DNA of 64,000 nt. Source: Podocnemis expansa (taxonomy: Eukaryota > Chordata > Testudines > Podocnemididae). This document shows, piece by piece, positions 56,200 through 64,000 of the stretch (position 1 is its first letter; the number at the start of each line of letters is the position of its first letter). Under the pieces are notes generated by a model that saw nothing but the letters and a program-made list of their open reading frames with translations, did not search any database and had not been told where the DNA came from. Position numbers and translations under genes: made by a program. The stretch covers positions 49,706,312 through 49,770,311 of the forward strand of contig ML681989.1 in the NCBI GenBank assembly GCA_007922195.1, in the 5' to 3' direction.

Positions 56200-57522
56200 A
56201 TGTTTTATCAGACCAGACCCAGGCTTACTTCCTCTAAAATTCTTCTTTAAAAGATAGTGAAGGGAGCATCTATAATTAATTTTTTTTTTAAAATTTGTCA
56301 TTGATCAGGGCCACATTGTGGCCATGTATAATTAGTCAATAGGTATGGGAGATGCAAAGACAGTACAATGTATAGCCGTCTCTCCACTTCCATCCTTGCA
56401 TTGGGGCAAACGTCTTTCCTGTTCTTGGTTTTCAAAAGCAGAATGATTAAGTTATGTTCAACAGTGGCTTCCCCAAATGAGGCTAGGAGAAGTGGGCAGT
56501 GGTGAGACCATGTGCCCACCGCTCTGTTCTTACTGGCTGGTGGAGTTCCTTCCTTGGGTGGAGAAGCATATGCAGTACTCTGCAAACGGGTGGAGCAGTG
56601 ACTGTGCCTTCAAGTTTGTGCCAGCCTTGGACAGATGCCACTGAGAGCAGCTGCAAGGGTGGCAGATCTTCAAATCTCTCTCTCCCATAGGTCAATTATC
56701 TGCTTAGCAATTAGCACAGAATAGCATACAACTCATGGGAGTTTAAAGTTTTGGTTTATTGTTTGTTTGTTTGTTTTTTTTTTTAAACTGCCTTCTGATT
56801 CTTCTTCACTTTTAGGGGAAGCCCACACCCTCTTTCCCCTTGTGCGCATGATCATTTCAGTATCAAAATTTAACCTACTTTGCTCATTACCTAGAGGGAA
56901 TGCCACTCACTATCTCCTATCCCTTCTTCCTGTGAGGGGAAAATGCCATCCTTTCCCTCTACTAGACAAGTTAAACAGCTGCCACACTCACATTTTGCCT
57001 TCATGATCCCTCATCTCCAGTCCCCTCCTTTTCCTGAGCGACATTCATTTCCCCCCATATTGCCCTGTCTTTCTCCTCTCAGCAGAAATGTCCTGAGCTC
57101 TGTGGTCCACAAGCTCCTCCACTGCTGCACTGCTTTCCACCCACCCCTCTATCTTCCAGAGGGGCAGGAGCGTGGGGCCCAGCCTCTGGGCTCGCCTGCC
57201 TGTCCCAAGGGCAGAACAGCTGGCTCGAGGTAGGGTGGGGAAGCAGAGCCTGGTCTCTGAACCAGCCCACCCTGCCCCTGGAGGTGGAGTGGCTGGCCAG
57301 CGTGTGTGGAGGGACAAGGACCCCCCCCATAGGAGGATTACACCCCCTGGGACAGCCCTGCTTCTCACTATCCAGTCAACACATTCTTCTTCCCTGCCAT
57401 ACCACATTCCCTACACCATCTTTCAGTCAGCTTTCTGTCCCCTCCACCCATCATGACACCTCGCATTTCCCAACCTCTCTCTTAATGCATTCCCCTCTCT
57501 CTGAAGCCTCATTACTACCAGT
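56200..57522. other. non-coding, no gene seen
   Basis: Contains T runs (about 56281-56290 and 56773-56783) and C-rich stretches near 57000-57500. The short frames have no domain. Confidence 0.5.
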
Positions 57523-57530
57523 CCTAGGTC

Positions 57531-58528
57531 CAGAGGCGGTCTTAGGCAATTGGGGGCCCTAGGCAAAGGCCAATTTTGGGGCCCCCTAAAGGGCTCAATA
57601 TCAACCCCCACTGCTACCCTCCCCATGGCCCCACTCCCCCCAACCACCCTATTCCACCTCTCCCCCCCCGCAGCACTCCTTATACCAAACAAACATGACC
57701 ATCCTCTGGAACTCATATATTATTCTTGGGTATGATAATTTAAAGATCTTCCCATCATGAAGCTTTAAGTTGAGCAGCTTTCACTTAACATAAATGAGCT
57801 AGTGCTGAACTACAAAGTTAAAGTGAACATTTAAAATTTTTTTAAAAAGTATGAGCATTAATTAATAAATGAAAAGTGGTAACATTAATAATGACTCAAA
57901 AATAACTAAAATACCACATTTAAAATTTTGGCAGTCAAATCCTACAAATTTTTCATATAGGCTTGGGTTTCTGTACACTAGATATTTACTACAAATAATT
58001 ATAATAAATAAAAGTAAGTGAAAAGGTTTCTAATGTGTAGCTGTAATGAAAAACATGAAATTTCAATGAAATTCTCTGAAGTATTTAAGTTTATAAGACT
58101 TTGGCCCCCTCAAAAATATTAAATAGTAAGTACAGAAGAAGCTAAAAAATTACTTACCAAAAGAAAGATTTACAGCACAAACATCTCACACAGCTCTGTA
58201 TTTGTATATAACAGCCTATATGGACCTGCCTGCTAACCAAAACCAAAGTAAAAATTGTCACAAAGTCAAAGGGAAAGGCAAAAGAACAGGTAACAAAGAA
58301 AAGGAAAAGGCAATATTTCACAAAATTAAAAAATGCCAGAATAAATGGGCACACTGAGGTATTAGTGAAAAGTGCTTATGCTTCCAGCCCTTCTAGCGCT
58401 GCTAGATGGGAACAATTTCTGTATTCTTCTATATTTTCATTTCTGTCCACCAAATTAAGGATGGGGGCCCCCTATTGCTTGGGGCCTTAGGCGGTCGCCT
58501 GCTTTGCCTACCCCAAAAGCCACCACTG
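57531..58528. mobile_element. hAT-type non-autonomous transposon, 998 bp, with perfect 8-bp TSD
   Basis: Ends CAGAGGCGGTCTTAGGCAA and ...CCAAAAGCCACCACTG. CCTAGGTC at 57523-57530 and 58529-58536. Same family as 289-1055, but with a long AT-rich middle (57730-58440) instead of a GC-rich one, so only the ends are shared. No transposase. Confidence 0.92.
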
Positions 58529-58536
58529 CCTAGGTC

Positions 58537-58816
58537 TCGTCCTCACATGAGTAAGGGGCTGCCATTTCCCCTGACAGCAATCTGGCTTCAGCTCCCCTTG
58601 AAACAATGGGTGTTGGAGGCCATCAAACAGAGGGCAGCCTACCTGTGAATTTAGTCCCATTTATGGTAAAGGAAAATTGTGGTCATCTGAGGGTAAGGGC
58701 AATATTTAATATGCAATGTTTTGCTTCTCTAGCTTTTTTCCCCAAATATTTCTGCCCTTGCAATGTGAATTTAAAGTAAAGGAGATTAGTGGTTTGCCTT
58801 GGTACTTAAACAATGA
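58537..58816. other. non-coding spacer
   Basis: No feature supported. Confidence 0.5.
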
Positions 58817-59415
58817 TAGAATCATAGAAATGTAGGGCTAGAAGGGACCTAAAGGAAGAGTTTTTCAAATCCAGACCCTTGTGCTGAGTCATGATCAAGT
58901 AATCCTAGGGCATCCCAGACAGGCGTTCATCCAACCTGTTCTTTAAAACTTCCAGTGACAGGGATTCTACAAAGTCCCTTGGAAGCTTATTTCAGAACTT
59001 AACTACCCTTTTAGGAAAATCTTTCCAACTATTACTTAATTTACATCTCCTTTGCTGCAGAATAAGCCGATTATTTCATGTCCTGCCTTCTTTGGACATG
59101 GAGACCCATTGGTCACAGTCCTCTTATAATAGCCCTTGCCATCTTTGAAGATTATCAGATTGCTCACACCCCCATCTTCTTTTCCTAAAATTAAATATCC
59201 ACAGATTTTTTTAACCTTTCCTTATAAGTTAGTCTTTTAAAAATCTCTTCATTTTTGTTGCTCTTCACTGGACTCTCCAATTTAGCTGCGTCTTCCTAAA
59301 GCACAGCACATAGAACACAGCAAAGTAGTCCAGTTGAGGCCTGCCCAGTTCTGTCTAGAAGTGGACAATTACCTTCTCAACACTCCTATTAACATACCCA
59401 AGAATTATATTTTTG
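58817..59415 (-). mobile_element. CR1-type LINE 3' fragment, old
   Basis: gatagaatcatagaaatgta, then gggctagaagggacct..., followed by a diverged ORF2 C-terminal and 3' UTR region on the minus strand, including ttgctcttcactggactctcc, which matches the gctgccctccgctggactct segment of the 30481 copy. No frame remains. Confidence 0.8.
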
Positions 59416-59419
59416 CAAT

Positions 59420-59933
59420 TCCATCCACGATGGAAGCTGGGGAGACTGTAGGCTGGAAAACGAAGGTGAAGGCGGGGGGGTGGGGGGGATCAAAGAATGA
59501 AAGCATTTCATATAATAGCTAAAATAGAAGCCTGTGGGGACTTAAAGCTATTGCATGAACATCAACTTCATATGGCTACTGTTTGAATGAAATTAGTGTG
59601 TACAGGACTCCCTTTCCCAACTACTCTGAACAAGAAGAGTATTACAGCAAATCAAGAAATGGAATAACTAAATCAGTCCTATCACTTAAAATGGTGTAAA
59701 ACTAGACAGGACAAGGCTCTTAAATATATACATAGTAAAATTGTTCTTCCCTCACTCATACAGGTAACCCCAATGAAGATGGTGGTGCTACTTGTTTGTG
59801 TAAAGCAAGTCAGCTTTGACCCATAGCAGAAAACAAGCCAACATCAGACTCAGTGATGAGTCTTATCCATCTCTGACTTCATCAACAGGATAATGTGCAA
59901 GGCAGCTTGCTAGAAAATTACTTTTGAAAAATA
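59420..59933. other. non-coding, nothing recognised
   Basis: G-run near 59475-59488 (ggggggtggggggg); otherwise AT-rich. Confidence 0.5.
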
Positions 59934-59936
59934 GAA

Positions 59937-60417
59937 GGCTGTGTTTACACGTAAACTGTTATTTTGAAATGAAATAAAATCCTTATTTCAAAATAACTTA
60001 AATGGAAACAAGAAAATGTTAATTTGAAATAAGGGAAACCCTCAAGGCGAAATAGCATACCCTGTGTGTGGACATGCTATTTTGCTTCAGGAGAGGGGCA
60101 GCATGGGAGGTGTGGCAACATGGCCTTCTCACTGGACCATGCCCCCACCCAATATATACAAAAACGAAGGCACCCTGGGAAGGAGACGGGCAAAAGTGTC
60201 ATTTTGAAATAACATGTCTGAATGGCGTTGTTTCAAAACAACCATTTTGAAATAACGGCTATTTCAATTGCATGCAAGGTTTCACTGTTTCAAAACGATA
60301 GCTGTTATTTTGAAACGATAGGATCCCGTCATTTTGAAATAACGAAACGTTGTTTGGACATGCCCGGCTTTATTTTGAAACAATGGCTGTTGATAAAACC
60401 CTGATGTAGACACAGCT
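59937..60417. mobile_element. family C TIR element, copy C3
   Basis: GGCTGTGTTTACACG at the left, ...GTAGACACAGCT at the right. Exact 3-bp TSD GAA (59934-59936 and 60418-60420). Filled with ttattttgaaataac-type words. Confidence 0.87.
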
Positions 60418-60622
60418 GAAGCGTTTAAAAAAATCTGAAACCATTGGCTATGTTCACACAGGGAGGGCTTGTTTCAAAACAAGACGTTTCGAAACAAGCT
60501 GTTGCGAAATAACTCTTTATTTCGAAACACCTTACTTCGAAGGACAAAAACAGCGTCCTCGAAATAAGGGAGTGAAATAGCAGGTCCACAGTGTGGACCT
60601 GCTGTTTTGCTTGGGGAGGGGA

Positions 60623-60912
60623 TTGCAGGCACCTGCAGGATGCAGCACAGAGGGGCGCTGCACCTCTGCCTGCAGAGGGCTGCAGGCACCCGCGGGACGA
60701 GGCGCGGGGCTGCGCCTCACCCACGGGTGTCTGCAGGGGACTGCAGGCACGCATGGGGTGAGGTGTGGGGCTGTGCTGCACCCCGCAGGTGACTGCAGGG
60801 GACTGCAGGCACCTGTGGGGTGAGGCGCAGGGCTGCGCCTCACCCCGCGGGTGCTTGCACAGGGCTGCAGGCACCCGCCAGGTGAGGCACAACGGGGCGC
60901 CTCACCCCGGGG
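60623..60912 (+). repeat. 62-bp GC-rich minisatellite
   Basis: About four and a half units, each starting ctgcaggcac (for example at 60682, 60743, 60806 and 60868) and holding a small hairpin of the gaggcgc..gcgcctc type. Long frames on both strands here are repeat artefacts. Confidence 0.85.
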
Positions 60913-61067
60913 GCTTTAAACCCTGGGCTGCCCCCAAACCTGGCGGCAGGGTCCCGGGCGCATGGCTGGAGCCCGCTGCTGCAGGGGCCGGAGTGAGTGC
61001 CGGCCCCAGGATTCCCCGGCACAGCCGCTCCTGCCGGGGGTTGGGGCGCCGAGGATTCTGGGGGCCN

Positions 61068-61466
61068 NNNNNNNNNNNNNNNNNNNNNNNNNNNNNNNNN
61101 NNNNNNNNNNNNNNNNNNNNNNNNNNNNNNNNNNNNNNNNNNNNNNNNNNNNNNNNNNNNNNNNNNNNNNNNNNNNNNNNNNNNNNNNNNNNNNNNNNNN
61201 NNNNNNNNNNNNNNNNNNNNNNNNNNNNNNNNNNNNNNNNNNNNNNNNNNNNNNNNNNNNNNNNNNNNNNNNNNNNNNNNNNNNNNNNNNNNNNNNNNNN
61301 NNNNNNNNNNNNNNNNNNNNNNNNNNNNNNNNNNNNNNNNNNNNNNNNNNNNNNNNNNNNNNNNNNNNNNNNNNNNNNNNNNNNNNNNNNNNNNNNNNNN
61401 NNNNNNNNNNNNNNNNNNNNNNNNNNNNNNNNNNNNNNNNNNNNNNNNNNNNNNNNNNNNNNNNNN
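61068..61466. other. assembly gap (run of N)
   Basis: 399 undetermined bases inside copy C4, following a GC-rich minisatellite and probably caused by it. Any frame crossing it is meaningless. Confidence 0.99.
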
Positions 61467-61665
61467 TGTTCCGAAACAACATGTCCGCACAGGGCTGTTT
61501 CGAAACCAAACGAGGTTTTAGCCATTCTGAAACTACGGAGGCCATTTCAAAACAAGCGGTTTGCTTGTTTCGAAATGGCCATGCGTCGTGTGGCCATGGC
61601 AGTTCTTATTTCGAAACAACCTCTGTTGTTTCGAAATAAGAAGTGTGTGTGTGAACATACTCATT

Positions 61666-62840
61666 GTGTTTTTGGCAGAGTGTTTATTTTTGTCTTTTAG
61701 GAATAAAACAAAATGCCTAAAGGGATCAGAACTGATGTTATAACTATTTGGTCTTCAGGTAAAGATATCACATGCGTCACAATTTCTACACACAAGCCCC
61801 CCACCATACCTTTGCCCCTCTATAAAAGTTGACAATTAGCTTTTAGTACACATACATGAAGGGAGATACATGCTTGAGGCTCTGTGTGAGAGTAATAATT
61901 CTCTTAAATTGATGTGTCAGCGAACTAAAACTCAATATTTTTTTCACACAGTATATTTTAGAGTCAGAGGACCTTCACTAATCGGAATAAAGCAATTTGG
62001 CTCCCTGTCATTGCTCACAGAAAACATATGAGGTGGTTGGCATGTATGGCTTCCTAGATTTATCAGTGTCTCCTATCTAGTGCATGGGAGGTTCAGGGCT
62101 GAACTCTGAGAAGTGTGAATTTTTATGAATGCTTTTCCCTGAGAATCCCCATAGGTAGATTTATTCCTTGTTTTCCGAAATATTTTATTTATTGTCCATA
62201 ACCCATGTCCTCTTTACATCCAATGGAAGTCATATTTTACATTTTTGATTCGTGTTATGTTTATTGCTTCATTTAAAAAAAAAACCAAAAAACAACTCTG
62301 GCATATGCCACCATTCCCAAAGTGCTCCATCCATTCTCTGTGTGTTTCTGCTTTACATTCCAGACCCCTGTGATAAGAATAAGTATAACTTTGTCTTCAG
62401 TGTGGCCTATATATAATAGAAGACCCCTCCCAATACATCCTGCATCAATATCTTGGGCTTTGTGTTGACTTCCGTACTGTTTGTTAGCTGTACCACCTCT
62501 GAAGAAATATTTTGCCACCTCCTCCAGCTGTACTAGTGCAGTCGACAGCAGTGCTCTGCCATGGTGGATGGGATAGTCATGTAACTGCAATCAGTCCTTC
62601 TTGTTTGACTGCACAGTAATGAGCCCCACTTTTCAGTGACTGTGGTGTGTGTCTTACCCTGACACTCCCTAGTGGCAATTCTGTATGCAATCTCTTGCCG
62701 TGCTTTTGCCTAGAACAGTAATTCCCCACTTTTGCCACAACGTGTCTTCACATTACAACATTGTCTGGGGACACAAGCACACATCTCATCATAAAAAAAG
62801 GGATTGGCTGGACCACTTAAAGATGGCAGACTGAGAACTC
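61666..62840. other. non-coding, no gene seen
   Basis: AT-rich. An A run lies at about 62275-62285. No supported gene. Confidence 0.5.
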
Positions 62841-62843
62841 ATA

Positions 62844-63347
62844 GGCTATGTCTACACTAGCAAATTAATCCAAATTAAGGAGGCTTAATCCAGACTAATT
62901 TGGTCACTGTCTACACTAGGCTTCACCTAGTTCAAACTAAATTTTTTTTACTTCAAACTAAGCAAAGCTTAGTTCATACTAGTTAGTTCAAACAGTAAGT
63001 TTGAACTGAGCACTTAGTTCGAACTTAGTTCTCCTTACTTATTTAGTTTTAATTTATTTAGTTTGAATTAGCACTGCTGCATTGTGGTAGTATGAACTTT
63101 AGTTCAAACAAACTCGGCTAACTTTAGTTCAAACTAGCGCGATGTAGCTATGCTAGTTCAAACTAAATAAGTTTGAATTTAGCTTTTAGTTCGAACTAGC
63201 TGCATTTTTTAGTTTGAACTAAAAAGCCACGGTTAGTTCAATCTCAGCTAGTTCAAACTAAAAAGCCACGGTTAGTTCAAACTAACCAGAAACTGCTTAG
63301 TTCAGACTTGGCAAGTCCGAACTAAGCTTTCTCATGTAGACATAGCC
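62844..63347. mobile_element. family C TIR element, copy C5
   Basis: GGCTATGTCTACACTAG at the left, ...CATGTAGACATAGCC at the right. Exact 3-bp TSD ATA (62841-62843 and 63348-63350). The interior is almost entirely variants of agttcaaact and its complement, about 17 occurrences in 500 bases. Confidence 0.9.
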
Positions 63348-63350
63348 ATA

Positions 63351-63828
63351 GAGTACATAGTTCCTAAAAGCCAGATGATATCTAGGGTTGCACTCTGAAG
63401 GGAATCAAGGAGAGAATTTACTCAGGGATGAGCTATGGAAGCTCCACTACAGAGCTAGTTTGGGCTTTGACCAGTTTATTGCTTTAATCACCCTCTTGTT
63501 CACACACAAAAACCACTCACCCAAGTTTGGTGGTGCTTTCAGCAGGGGCTAGCTTGTCCCCTGGGGGCTCGTATCCAAGCGCCTCTTTCACTCTGTCTGG
63601 AACCTGTGCACTTTGCAGTGAAGACACAGGCTAACTAAAACACTTGAATGCTAATAGTCCTTCCATGCCTTCCGTCACTTCTCTCTGTGCCAAGAAGAAC
63701 AAACAAGTTCTCCCACAATTCGCTAAGAATCATAGCACAGCTCAGTTACTGCAACACAAAGACCCATGGCTAATGCCCCCCAGAAGTCTTAGCACCTCAC
63801 ATGGATGAGTTTAGCACCATGAGAATGC
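63351..63828. other. non-coding, nothing recognised
   Basis: No frame or repeat that I can support. Confidence 0.5.
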
Positions 63829-64000
63829 AAGTTCCAGAGGGGTAGCTGTGTCAGTCGAGTTCAGCAAAACAGAGTCCTGTGGCACTTTTAAAGACTAGCA
63901 AATTTATTTATCACATCAGCTTTGTCAGAAAAAAATCTTACTTTGTCAGATGCTTGAAGATGGAGAACTTACAGAATGGGAGGAAAATAAATGCAGGGAA
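63829..64000 (+). repeat. palindromic repeat family A, left arm, cut by the window end
   Basis: agttccagaggggtagctgt, gtcctgtggcacttttaaag, acagaatgggaggaaaataa. The second arm would lie beyond position 64000. Confidence 0.85.

Larger units (their letters stand above)
60446..61662. mobile_element. family C TIR element, copy C4 (contains the assembly gap)
   Basis: GGCTATGTTCACACA at the left, TGTGTGAACATACTC at the right. 3-bp TSD ATT (60443-60445 and 61663-61665). Subterminal zones carry tttcgaaac/gtttcgaaat words. The centre is a GC minisatellite running into the gap. It begins only 25 bases after the TSD of C3. Confidence 0.85.

Noticed and set aside
60765..61700. Long frames on both strands around 60840-61700
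   Set aside because: They cross the 399-base N gap and start in a 62-bp GC minisatellite.

Overview
The window looks like gene-poor, repeat-dense nuclear DNA of a sauropsid vertebrate, most probably a turtle. I found no host gene, no host exon series and no functional RNA gene. The host call is inference. It rests on CR1 LINEs with the characteristic catagaatcatagaat-type 3' ends, a Gmr1-like LTR retrotransposon, several DIRS-like tyrosine-recombinase retrotransposons (not expected in birds), old L2 and MIR-like relics, and no mammalian L1 or Alu. One assembly gap (N run) lies at 61068-61466.

Layout. Positions 1-22400 are non-coding DNA dotted with small non-autonomous DNA transposons. Many are bounded to the base by 8-bp target site duplications (TSDs): 289-1055, 3618-4040, 6710-7593, 8981-9271, 13508-15093 and 21508-22396. 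A CR1 fragment lies at 4953-6430, an L2-like relic near 12280-12520, and several copies of a palindromic repeat called family A here. Positions 22405-29735 hold DIRS copy A, broken by at least two later insertions. A CR1 copy with a long reverse transcriptase frame lies at 30481-32680 on the minus strand. At 35332-38332 a 3.0-kb hAT-type element sits exactly inside another CR1, with a perfect TSD. DIRS copy B (38948-44600) is the most complete copy; copy C (45871-47535) is only the 3' part.

The main item is at 47795-53901: a nearly intact Ty3/Gypsy-class element of the Gmr1-like group. Its gag has a SCAN-like domain and its pol order is protease-integrase-reverse transcriptase-RNase H, with integrase before reverse transcriptase, the reverse of ordinary Gypsy order. 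One reading frame runs from gag to the 3' LTR, interrupted only by five in-frame stops. Both LTRs carry a 51-bp tandem array with different copy numbers.

Positions 53900-64000 return to non-coding DNA. They hold a MIR-like SINE, another hAT-type element with a perfect TSD (57531-58528), a CR1 fragment (58817-59415), and four members of a second palindromic family (family C, TIR GGCTATGTC-type, 3-bp TSDs). Each family C member is packed with its own variant of a TTCRAA-core motif.

How the parts relate: the window is a record of nested insertions. DIRS and Gmr1-like elements integrate by different enzymes (tyrosine recombinase versus DDE integrase), CR1 by target-primed reverse transcription, and the small TIR elements by transposases encoded elsewhere. 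The relative order can be read directly where one element splits another.
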